Shown here: piece by piece, positions 35,563 through 48,900 of the stretch
Layout of the letters: the number at the start of each line of letters is the position of its first letter
Position numbering within the stretch: position 1 is the stretch's first letter
Assembly: GCA_032718565.1 (NCBI GenBank)
Contig: JAVGVS010000299.1
Coordinates: 1 to 64,000 of the forward strand
Source of the DNA: Distichodus sexfasciatus
Lineage: Eukaryota > Chordata > Actinopteri > Characiformes > Distichodontidae
DNA length: 64,000 nt
Direction of reading: 5' to 3'
Made by a program: the position numbers and the translations under genes
The notes under the pieces: model-generated
What the model was told of the DNA's origin: nothing
Database searches by the model: none
What the model saw: the letters and a program-made list of their open reading frames with translations, nothing else

Positions 35563-38500
35563 AGTGAAGACACATTGATCTCTCAGATGCACAAGTCATG
35601 GCAAATGAAAATGTAAACAAATTCCATCTTCACTGTCCCAGTTGTCAATGCGTGGGTGGGTTAAACCGACTGTAAGGTCAATCAAAAGCTCTAACCAACA
35701 GACTGCGGCAGTTTTAAAAGCAAACTCACTCACTCACTCACACACACACACACGCAGTCAGACTTGTGACATGACTATGGGAGAGTGAGTGTCTTGAGGT
35801 CTCTCATTCTGTCCTTCCATTACAATCTCTGACACCACAATGTTAAAATCCATTAACGCTACAGTGTGAAAGTTGACCTCAAGAATGCACACCAATACAC
35901 AACACACACACACACACACACACAGGATTGTCCTTAGGGTAACAAGAAATGAAACGCTGGACAATGAATTTATTTTTGAGAGTCTAATCTCATTAAAAGA
36001 GATAAACAATAAAGTTATATATTTATTAGCATCAATTTATCTGCATCCTCTAACCAACACAAAAAACAACTCACCAAGTCAAACAGAAAAAGTGTTGAAG
36101 TGCATTTAAATGAATTTGTGTTTATGTTTATGTTATGTGAGATAGAGAAAGAGAATGAGCAAAAGAGAGTGGGGAAAGCACCTGACAGAGAGTGGCATGA
36201 ACTCTGCACCCTTATTAATCTCTCCTGATTCTCCTAGTAACCCAAGCTTTAAACACCATTTAAAGTGAAAACATTTGGGTCCCCTGACTTAGCCTAAATT
36301 TACTTAAAATCCTTGCTGACATTATGCACCTCAAGTCAGTAAAAATGCTACCTTTTTTAAAAACATAAAATATTATACATCTGTCAGCACGTAGCCTATC
36401 AGATGCTTTTATCCAAAGCAACCTAGAATTCATAATTACAGATACAGTCTCCCTTCAGCAATTTGGGGTTGAGGAACTTGCTCTGTGGCCCAGTGGTGAC
36501 AATGCTAGTTAGAACCTGAACTCTCAAGCTCTTGATCCATAAGCGAGTATCCTGCTGCTAGGCCACCACCCATATGACAGATGGTGATTGTGTCACAACA
36601 CGGCAATTTTGTTCTAAGCAAATGTTTCTGAGTAAATTATAACGAAACAGAACTGGGGCTGGGCAATATTCAACATCACAATTAATTTCACATTTTATAT
36701 CAGATTATGATTACTCAACAATTATTTTGTTACTGTTTTTTGCCCTCATACTTCTCTGACAAGGTTTGTACTGTAAATATTAAAGGTCGACCGACTATCA
36801 GCCAAGCCAATTATCAGGGCCCAATATTAGGCATTTTGCCGATTATCGGTATTCAATTTTGACCATCACCGATATTAAGTAATTACAAGGTGTGCTACTG
36901 TGGCTCCACTGCTGTCTCTTCTCTCTGTGCCGTTTGCTCTCAACTCATTTGGCAGTCAGGATTGGCTTTGTCATACGAGTAGTAGTCAATCAACATTGAA
37001 GGCTTGTTGTCACTCACACCAAACTCACATGCGAGCACAGTGTGAAGCTGCGAGAAGGAGACGAGAGGAGAGTTTCAGTTGAGCTTGGTGTGTGTAAAAT
37101 TCAAAATTTTGAGAGAGATTTTTTTCCACATGTCGGTTCCAAATATTGGTTATCTGTCCCGTTAACTAGCAATAATCGGTATCGATATCAGCCCTGAAAA
37201 ATCGAGAGTCGAGAGTAAATATACTCTAACTATTAAAGTTGGGATATTTCTTCTAATGAGTGCATTATTTTGTGATTTTAAACTGGGGAAAAAAAAAAAA
37301 CAAAAAAAAAACTGTTGAACTGCATGGGGTGGAGTCATGTGAAAATACAGTAATATGTTTTTAAGTACTAACAGAATTTCAAAAATAACCTAAATTATCA
37401 ACATGAGCAAGATTATAATAATTAAATAATTAAACATTTTTAATGTTTAATTTTCAATGAATTACCCAGCCCTATGCAGAATGTACTTATTATGCAAAAT
37501 CTGACATTTAAAAGGATATTAGGAGAAAAGGTTCAACGTTTTTATTTTGAATAGGCATGAATAGACCATAGCAAAGCTGTCAATCATATTTGGGGTACTT
37601 CCAGATATTTGGACCCATAAAACAACAATTATATGCACATGAAAAATTAATTGTGTGTGCGTGTGTGTTTGTACGTGCGGGCACACACATGATGTGAAAT
37701 AAGGTGCCACATCCTCACATGTGAGGGATATCAAGTGCCTGAAGTTGCCATGACAACAAAATACAAGGGAGACCTCTTCATTGCTAAACCTCCCCACCCA
37801 CCCTGCCCACTCACACTCTTATAATGACTACAGAAAGAGAGAGACACAGGCCGAGAGACAGAGAGTTGGAGGGTTATACCTAGAAGGATAAAGAGAGGAT
37901 CAGTCTGAGTGGGGGAAGAGCAGAGTGACGCATGAAAAAAGACATTCAAATTAGTATAGAAATCTTAAGGTAAGTAGGAGGACTGGAGATCTGGTGATGG
38001 GAATTAAAAAAAACAAAACAGTTTCTCCAGAGCAGGAAAGAAATGCACACATTTGGAACTACACACATTTTATTCACTTTTGTGGTCTGATTAAAGCAAC
38101 CACGCTTCAAATTCTAATTCAGTGGGAAAGAAATCTTGTAAAATATTCGTGGAAAGTGCAGAAGGGCTTTTTTAAAGATGGAAAGCAGCCCAGATTCCTT
38201 CCAGTACAGTAGCAGTGAGAATTAATTCATCATCGGCACAGCATTAAGAGAAAAGAGGAGGCCAGCGCTAACCGAATTTGTCACACAATGCCTGGTAAAT
38301 ACACAAGGTGCGAAATTTCTACGCAGACACTAGAGCTGTTTCAAGGCCCATGTGGTTGTGGTACCAACACAACGCCTGGCCTTCAAGCCTTTTCTACTGA
38401 AAGCCCTGAAATACAGATACTCAAGGTCAGTACCAGTGTGATAAACATGGAAAAGAATTTTTTATAGTTTTCTAGCCTGTTGACCTGGACAGTATTTCAA

Positions 38501-39934
38501 GAGTCCATAGAAATAAGTAGTAAAAATAATTAAATCAACTGACACATTTTAATGCTTAAATAGACAGACAGATAAACATAGAGACAGACAAAGAGAGACA
38601 TAGATTTTAAAGTGCATAGATAACTCTATTATTCAATTACATAGTTTAGCTTTGGTTTCTCCAGTAGTTGGATGCATGTGACAGTAGCAGTAGGCAAACT
38701 GAATGTGTGTACATAGTATACCTTTGTTTACTCAAATTCCCACAGGCTTAAAAATAGAGTCTCTCATAAATTATCAAAGGCAGAACAAAAACCTTTATAT
38801 GCTGTTTATAAAGATTTTTTTCCGGCTCATTTTTTGCTGCATCAAGATTAAACTCAGTCTAAAAATATTACTTTGAAGGGGAAATCCCCATTGGGAGTGT
38901 AATTATGTTCAATTCTCATCTCGCTGTGTGTGTCTGGGTTTGAACGTCAATGGGAGGAGGTGTTTATTAGATGCAAAAGGCAAACAGTGATACTGCTGAG
39001 CAGAAGACTACAAGGCTATTATTCATTCTCTCCTCCAGCATGCGTCGGTTGTGTCAGTTTCTCAAACTTTGAACCCCACTGCTCTAAGTGCGCAGTCATC
39101 AGCACAAAGTGCACTGGGAGTGTTCAAGCAGTGATTGAGAAAGGCCTGTTTTTGAGTGTGTGTGTGTGTGTGTTTGTGAGTGAGTGAGAAAGAGAGTGAG
39201 TTTGTTATGTGGTTGAAGAACAGTTCATCCTGAACTCACTTCTCTGTTAACCATAATGCTCAGTCACACGGTGACTGTGTCTGCGTAAAAGGATGTTGAG
39301 AAAACAAGTCCTCTGGTGTATGTGGTAATGTTTTTTGTGTTGTGAGGTAGGGCTGGCTGATGTGACCTCAAATCAGTATCATGATAATTACACATCTTAC
39401 ATCAATTGCTCTTAATGAATGATTTTGTTTTTAGGGAATTTTTGTTTGTTTTTTGGCCCTCATAGTTCACTGAGATTTGTACTGTAAATCTGCTAAAATA
39501 CAAAAGCTGGGTTTTTACTCCTACTGAAATTTTGCAGATCTTTGTGATAATAAAATAACTGAAGGAAACACGCAGATGTAGCCACAAACTAGACCCAGCA
39601 GAATCACATTAAAACACAGACGAAAGTATGCTTTTAGGGAACAATACATGGACACATACTGGGGATTAACTGAATTCATTTTTTAAGGTAATAAAAGAAC
39701 TGTAAAAATAACCAACATGAGCAAGATTATGGTATTCAGAAGTTCTGAATACCCAGCCCTATTGTCAGGATGTTTTTATAGTTTAAAGACAAGGAAAAAC
39801 ATATTTGATAAAAAATATTTACTTAAAAAACTAAAAGAGTGAAAACATTTGCTTTTGGTTACAGCAGTTAGAGTTAGGCTGTAGCATTACTGATGGAAGT
39901 TCCTCACAAGGATAGCAAGAGGTGAGTGAGTGAA

Positions 39935-39965
<31 letters not shown>

Positions 39966-42900
39966 AAAAATGAGAATGAAGGGTAACAAAAAGAAAATTA
40001 TTGCACAAGACACTCAGGAGGGAAACCACAACTAGAGGGCATAGCACAGTTTTCTTATCTCTGTCTCTCCCACAGCATAAGGCCAGACGAGTGATTAATT
40101 ACATGCCACATTTTCAACTTGAACCCAACAATAATGAAGAGCACACACACATTTACAACTGCTGTCTGCTCATATAACATTTATTGTGCTGTGAGTTTTT
40201 CTGTGTGAGCACTTTAAACAGTCCAACAAATACTGTTAACTTTTCTTCATGCTATTTTGATTACTTCAGGCACACTTTAACTTTCTGGGCTTAATAAAAT
40301 GCATGTTACCAAAATAAATAAATTAAAGACATCTCCCCTCTCTACAAGCCACAAAAACAGCATCCGTTTAACAGGCATTCAAATTAATGCCCTGTGGTCA
40401 GGCTGCCCATCCTTCGGGAGCACTGCAGTTATAAAAACCAGATTTGCAATTTTCCACTGCATTCTGTCTGTTTTTCTCACACTCCTCCTTTTCCTGTTAC
40501 AAGCAATCAATCCTAAGGACTCCACAGCCTGCCTCTCTCTTTCACTTACTCTCTTCTTCCTCTCCCTCCCCCCTCCATTCAGTCACACGTTGCAGCCTTC
40601 CAACGGTTTCCATCTTTCCCTTGCCTCTTTATCTCATTCTACTGCGTCTAAGACCCATAAAAGGAAACATGGCTCCCGTCAAGTGCCACTGAATTTAACC
40701 ATTTATTTACTAACCAGCAAAACTTCATGAAGTCACCCAGAAATGGAATAGCACAGAAAAGAGAGGGCTGGAACAACAAAAAAAGAGCAACCAGGACCAC
40801 TTAAAATGAGTTGTAAGCCAAAAGACAGAGGGAGGACCTTCAAGCTGAATGAAGACATCTGTAAATGACAATTTTTGCAAGCATGGTCATGATTTGTCCA
40901 AGGCAAGCTCTTGATATCGTCTTGGTGACTAAACAACGCCAGGGTTTGTTTATACAATCTACTCTGATGGGACAAGGTCTCTGTTCAGTGGTGGATCTGC
41001 ATCGCCTGTTCCCGGCAAGAGTGCCACAAGGACATGCAGACTTGGCACAGATTTACTGCACAATTCAACAGTGCAAAGAAAAAAGCCTTAACTGACAGTA
41101 AAAATCATGTTTTCGCAAATATCTTAATATCGCAAAGGAGACGATGCTGGAGGTAAAAGTCCAATTGTGGAAGAACGCTCAGACTATTCTGAACTGCATT
41201 AACTCCCAGCCTTTTGTCCAAATGACCCCTTCAATTAATCAGATTGTCCAACACGTCAGACACAAGTGTGTGTGTGTGTGTGGTTAAGAGATGAAAGATT
41301 TAGATCAGTGGGAACAGAAACGTAAGGAACTAAGACAGAATTAACTTATTTATATCAGCAAATATTAAAAAGCTCATGGACAAAGCAGAAAATTTGGACA
41401 AATCATTGCAGTAGACTTGCACATAACTCATAAAGACTCTCTTTCACCTTTTGACACAAGATAAACAAGTAAAGCAAGAGAACAAGAGAGTGGTTTCTTC
41501 ATTGTATAACGATGAGCCATACTCAACCTACTTCTTTTGAAAAGGCTCTATAATATTTCTGTGTTGCTGTCTTGAATAAGTGAACTTTATTCTGGTCTTT
41601 AGGTTCAGAGCGTTTCTTTGTCTGTTTTGTGAAGCAGTGTGGTGTCAAAACCTTCATGGGCTAATATATTTTAAACAACAATGGAGTAAAAATGTAGCAA
41701 CCTTTCCATATCCTGACTGAGTGCTGACCTTACCCACTGGGCATTGTAAAAGCACAACCCCGAACAAAAGTTTATTTTAGGTTGAGTGAGTACTCTCAGC
41801 TGGTACTCGTATCCTTAACATTCTTCAGTTCTTCATAAAGCAAACAACACATTCTCTGTCAAGCCACACTTTCAAAACTTCTTATATAAATCAGGGAACC
41901 AACTCACCAGTAGACTGAATCTCATTATCTTATTGTGGCAGCGTGTTTATTAACAATTTGCTGTTTTTCACTCATGATCTTTCTGTGCTACCTGAGCTGC
42001 CAGTGTAAGGGCTTAAAGTGAGAAACAAGTGTGAGAAAGACAAACAATACGGGATGAGTTTGTCCTCTCACACATTCTGCTGTTGCTACAGACAGAAAAC
42101 GAGGAAGTACCAAAGTCCAGATTGTTATCCTGACCTGACAATGGAGTGAAGCACAGGTATTAGCACAGCGCGAACACACATGCGTGTCAACCTTATACTC
42201 CTACTGTTCATCATAATCTCATTTCATTTTTACCGAAAGCTGTATTAAAAGCTTTATATGCATTTTCAGTCAGACAGTTAGCAAAAATACTATATAGAAA
42301 ATGCAGATCAAAGTAGTTGGTATGTCAATATTTTGACAATTACTGGTCTTTTAATTATACATTTCAATCGTACTAATCGTATTAAATTTTTATAGTATAG
42401 CTCCATTAATGTTGTTATTTAATATTTTAACATTTAGAATATGTTGGTGGTCATGCTTCTACATTGCAACGATTAGGGAGTTCGCCCTGTGATTGCAGAG
42501 TTGCTGGTTAAGGTCCCAGACCATTAAGGGTACCACTGAGGTACTCATGAGCAAGGTACTGTTCCCAAGCACTGCTCTCCATGCACTGCACGTCAATTGC
42601 CCACTGCAGAGGTCACATTCCGTTGTGGTGCAGTGTGTGCTGTACTGTGGTTTGTTCACAATGACAATCACTCACTTATATCTAGGTTCTGGGCTCATCA
42701 ATAAATTAGCCTGATTACTGTTGTGTTTAAATGTGGTCTGGCATTTAAAAAAAAAGCTCAGTGCCACCCAAAATTAAGCTGGCAAAAGCAAAATCCAGTT
42801 TTGCACTTCAGCTATGCAGTTTGTCGAGCTGCGCACTATTTAATTCAGAGCTCAACCCAACCACACAATGGCTAGGAATAATATGCCCATACCATGGAAT

Positions 42901-45900
42901 GACTGCAGCACAGTAATTACCATTGTCTTGACCTGTCTGCAGTAGCTGATAGAAACTGAAAAAGATGAACGACATTCAATTTACATGTCTGTGTGATTAA
43001 AGTGACAAGATTATGTTAGATCTTTTTGATGTCAGTATGTTAGCGAACTGCCACACTAAGTGTAAAAACTTGGGCAAACAGACTGCACAAGCGAAAGAGA
43101 ACAACTTAAATTGGGACACTTAATTTTTATGATTTACAGTTATAGGCAAGGAAATAATTATAGTAATCAAACAAAAAGGATAAATATGGAATACATTATT
43201 ATTTAACAATGAACAGATAAAATGCCTTTTGTTCACATAAATAAAGCAATTCTTAAGCTTGAACTTAAGGTATCATAAACATACAGGAATCCAATGCATT
43301 TTAACTGAATAAGAATGTTGAGAAAAGGTGTTTTATGAAATCCCTAGCATGTATGTTCCCGTGTGTCCCAAAGCCATAAGCAGACCTACACTCCCACTAC
43401 ACTTGCACACCAGTCTTGTGCCACTGAGGTTTAGGTTGTTATCTCTCCACTTATCTTGCCTTATTTTCAAAATCAGACTTTGCCCTATGTAACTCTTCTC
43501 TGCAGTTGCTCCGGTGAAGTTCTCTAGCCATTGTTTCTTTAAAAAACATGTCAGCCCAAAGGCTGACAGCACTGATTAAATGTTCTGACCCATGGCTTCA
43601 CATCTGTTCAGCTCACAGACCCAAAACCACACAAACACAAACAAACACACATAGCAACAAGCTGAATGCTGGTGGCACCGACAGAAGCCGTACTTTCTAA
43701 ATGGAAGTTGCTACATATTCAGTAATCACTTTGTAGCAAACACCACGTACAGACACACATTCACTCACACACACACTCTCTCTTTCACACACACAGTTTG
43801 AGAATATTGGAGGCATGCTTGGAATTTAAAACTGCTAGTTTAATGTCAGACTGGACCGTTTCACTCAAAATTACACCACTATAAACACATTTCACTAGAT
43901 ACCACTGTAAACACAGGAACTACAGCACAATATTTAGCTCAATTACTAACACATTTCCTACAAGCATACAAAATCACGCCCAGTCTATAAAAAACTGTAT
44001 GAAAAGTCTGAGTGCCTGCTCACGTTCAACAAAAAACAAATTCAAATGATGTCAAAAAAATTTACAATACCATGGACTACTAGTGCAACCAAATCTAATC
44101 TGCTAGCACTACCATCATTAACGACAAATGACCTCAGTCTGAAATCTGTATTCAACCTTCAGTTGAACCTTCAACCATAAACTCCACACATGATGTGAAT
44201 ACAATTAGGGATGCACCGATTGCAATTTTCTTGGCCGATTCCGATTACCGATTTTTTTGTAAGTGTGATCGGCCGATATCGATTTTTCCGATACCGATTT
44301 TTTCCCCAGATAACAGAAAATTAGAGCTGCTGCGAGTAGTCAATGACATCGACACAAAAAAATGGGTTTACACTTTTTTAATGTAACGCGGTAGTTAATT
44401 TCCCTGTTTACTAGTTACTTTTATAATAGTGACATATAATAGTGGCAGCTAGACAGTGCAAATACAAACAAAAATCTAATTTTCTTTAATATAATGCTTT
44501 ATTCTCATAACAAATTTTCTTTACAAATTTAAATAAATAAAATGTAACTCGTAAAATATAACATCTCCAGTAACTCGACGTCTGAAAAGTAACGCCTACT
44601 TGGCATTGTGTATTTTGGGCAGATGTGATTTATAAGATTAAGCCTGTATCCACAACTAAAGAAAACGGCTGATCATCTAGTGATTGACTTGTGCATCTGT
44701 GTTTATGTTGAATTGGGGACAGACAAGTGGGCAAGGTGAGCCATTGATTGCGTGCCTTTTAAACGTGTAAGACCTAACTATTAAATTATAACTATAAGGT
44801 TGATAACTATAACTTGTGTTTAATCTACCTGTTGCTGTTCCCCTTTCTACGTCATCTTTGGTTTTTCTGTAAAAACTGTCTGTAGTGTGCAGTCAATCAC
44901 AAGACCAGGAGCCATCGGCCAATAGGATTCGCAGGCACAAGCTGCCAAAACCCCGCCCCCAAACTGCCAAAACCCGCCCCCTTTCAAACCGCGCGCGCAG
45001 AAATCTCACTCGAGCAAAAAAGCCGCTCGTCGGTAATGTACTTCGCGCACGAGAACATTTAACACATCGAGAGGGGAAAAAAAAGACAAATAAGAGAAAA
45101 ATACTATTTCAAAATTTGCTTTCCTATAGACAGATTTCTTGTTTACAATAGGAACACATTCGTTCCCAAACACACACAGACACCCACACACCACATTGCT
45201 CCCAGATTTCTAAACCAACTTGTCATAAAAAGTCATTTCTGAGATATTCCATACATAGATATGATTTGAGATATAAACATATTATTGAGAGGCTGAAGAT
45301 CATTCTAGGCATTTCATCATTTATTAGGAGCTTTCTGACACATTTGCATTCTATCCTACTGATCTAAAAAATATATACACAATTTTATACACAATGTAAT
45401 TTTTAAAAGCATGTTATCAACCATTATTCAATAATGTTCTAATCAGTTATTAATTAGACAAGAGGCCTTGGGACACAGAAACGGAATGTAAAAATAATAT
45501 ATTCTCATTTCTTTTCAATTCATTTCTTTCACTCCAAGCTTCGACAAATCTAGTTTAGACTATATTGTAATAATTTATCATTCAATACTTTATCATTATC
45601 TGCAACGGTACAAACAATACTTAAGATGAGGAATGTAACATGGTGATTACAAGCCATAGTCGTCCACAAGGTGAGAAATGGTGTGTTGTTTTCTGCTGTG
45701 GTTTGTGTCTCACAGAAAGCTAAACCATATTATGATGTTCCAGTTGCTGATGTAAAACAGTTGAATCACGGAAAAGAAACTTGTGCGATTTGAGATAGGG
45801 ATGCAGCAGTTTTCGGTATTCTATCGAACCGTTACACCCAGGTGAACCGCAATAGTTCAGGACACCTGACATTAAACTATAACTTTTAAAACGTGATCAT

Positions 45901-48900
45901 TGTGCACGCAGTCTCAGGGATTAAAGTTCTTCGTCACTACAACAGATTCCCAGCCACTGGACTCTAGCTGTGACGGATTTCCGTCAATCAAACGCAAAGG
46001 CATTTTTAAGATAAAAGCAGATCCATGAGAATTAAAATGCGAGCGGGAGGTGGTGCACATTCCAAACTGTATTTAGAGCTCGCGGCTCTCACTAAAACGC
46101 TCCAGTTCACTCAAATCTCCCCTTTATTACAGACAAAACTCATATTTTAGCTGAAAAACAACAACCAGCGTTCTACTGACAATACAGCCATTTATTGATA
46201 TTTTGTAGTTTTTATTCAATTATTGTGACAACTCAAAAACTACTTTTAAAACTACAAGTTTTGGGTAATTTTGAACCAATTTGGACTCCTTTTGGTGTAT
46301 TAAATGAGCTGCTTTTGGCATTTCTGAGAGATATCTATATTTCCCACAATCGTCTGTGCGCTACTAAGAGCTGCGCCACAATAAAGCGCCGGTTGTACTT
46401 TCTGGAATAAATGCTGAAAATCTCATCAATCGTGAGGTTCTTGTGGTTAGTTATCAGCTCAAATATGAGTTTAGTCTGTAGTAAACAGGGAGATTTGACT
46501 GAACTGTAGCATTTTAGCGAGTAATGGCACTCACAAACAACGTGTGTTTACACTGCAAAAATGTCATGCACAGAATATCTCACAAATACTTTCACCTACA
46601 GAGGGATCAGGTCTTGCCTTGATCACTGAATTGAAAATCACTGATAAGTGTCCGTGTAAAACACAAGCCGAGCATGGAATGAATTAAACGAAGCATTGAT
46701 TCTATAAACATTGCCTCAACCATTTTTTGTAAACGAATTGTCCAAATAGTTTGAATAATTGTTTCAGCCTTCGAAATAGAAAATGCAAACAACCTACTGG
46801 ATGTTAGAGCCAAGATAACATTAATGTACCAAAACCGCGCCAATACCGTGGCCCAAGAACCGCGAAACGTACCGAATCATGGGCACGATGTACTTTGCAT
46901 CCCTAATTTGAGAACTGTATGTCCATCCTATCTTCAAATCCCCTACTCCATTACTTTAGCCACTATGCTACAGGTGACTTATGATCATTAGTCTGACCAA
47001 AGCTCTAACAGTGATGAATGGGCTCATCTCACTTAACTCATCTCACTTAGCCTCCCTGGACCTGGTCCCATTTCAGAAATATTAAACGGTCTCCCACTGC
47101 TCTCCTAGCCTCATCCACAAGGGAAATTTATGTTTCTGTACTGAGCAAGACAGTTTGACCGCCATATTGGGTAATGCTCATACAAATCTGGACAACCAGC
47201 TGAGAGAATCTTACCAATTAAAGGCAGCTCCAAATAAAATGTGTTTACAACCTTTACTAGCTGAAGAGACAAGGCATGTTCTACAGTAAACTCTAATATT
47301 TAAAAGAATGTTAAATGGCTTGAGTAAAGTGTTCAAACATGGGTAATTCTTTAAAAGAAGCTAAGTGGCAATTTTGCCATAATATATGCATCTCTCATTA
47401 CCAGTGGCCTATGCTGCTTGTTTTCAAAAATGTTGGAGAAAAGAGTGCCAAAACTCACTAAGCACGGAGTTAGATGATACAGAACTAAATGTTATCCGAT
47501 ATGACAGAGTGATATGCCTGGCTGTGAACATCCCTTTTATTTAAACCACTTATCTCAACACTATCTTTTAAAGGTGCCGTCTTATTAGTTTACAAAGGCA
47601 AGAACACAAGGTCAGAAAAGATCCATCAATGGTGGTCTAAAGTTCACACTGAACAAGACATTAAAAAAAGAGTGACACTCACGTTTATTTCACACCTTTG
47701 GACTAGCCATACATGAAAATAGGAACAAGAGTTGTCTGTCAAGAAGCAGGAGATGTCTGTCATTATGTATAATTTATGCTTTGGGAGAAAATGTCCACCC
47801 AACAAGTGTTGTCCATCATTTAGACTGTGAGCTCTAAGTAAGCAGGTCACTCAGTCTCTATGGTAACACAAAGCCAGCTGTTTTGTATCTTAAACATGGC
47901 AGCTGTATTATAGTCTGTTGCCATGTTGAATGGGGTTTATTAGCATTTTTGAGCATCCAGATCACTCATTAAATGTATAATGGCTAAAATAAGGTCCACG
48001 AGGCCAAACAGTCAAACTTTGTTTGAGGATATTATATTTAATGACACCTTTTTAGACCTGTAGGAAACCAAATATCAGTACTTATTAAACATCACACATC
48101 AAAGCCGGTAAACTTTTTATGGGAGAAGCTATTTTGATTGCAGAATATGAAGAGTTGATTGTATGTAGCTGGCATTACAATTTTGTATGTCTCAGCAATG
48201 TGATCTTGCAATAAAGATTTTGGGGACGAGCTGTGTTTAGTACAGACCATGCATCCAGAATCTCATCTTTCATTTCTGTGCTCTTTAAAGGACTCCTCAA
48301 GTAACATTTCAAATGATTGGTCCTGATTTGCTACAATGAATGTTAGTGTAACAGGTTTTCAACTGCACACAGGCCTGTAAATGTCAATTAACTGTCCTTA
48401 GTTTCACCAACGTAATTACTGGTGCTGATTCAAATGCAGATGTTTGTGTGCGTAATTCACATTTAATGAGTCCCACTACATGAAAGGGAATACGGCCTGC
48501 TTTGATGTACGCTGGCGCGCGACTCTCCATTACAAAAAAAACACGTTAACGTTCTCAATGACCAAATCGCATCCATTCATACATACAGCCTCCCTCTCTG
48601 CCCCTCTCACACACTCCAGCATACTGCCAAATCCAAACCAACACCCCACAAAACCAATCTCACAGCAAATTAGCTGGAAACGCGCGTATAATTAGCGTTT
48701 TAATTCAGACAAAATGTAGCCGGATCTTCGCCGTTTTCTCCCCCTCAATCGTACTAATCACGTGCCCGATCTACATCAGAAGCAGGGATGCCGCGTGCTC
48801 CGTAGCCCCCTCCACACGCCCGTCTTTCTATCTTTGCGAGGTCCTATCACTCCTAGATTTTCATGTTCTAGATCTAAATAATGCTATTGCTAGACCTAAC

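Noticed and set aside
46195..46843. Open frames inside the hAT element
   Set aside because: No BED zinc finger, DDE or hAT dimerisation motifs; the element is non-autonomous.
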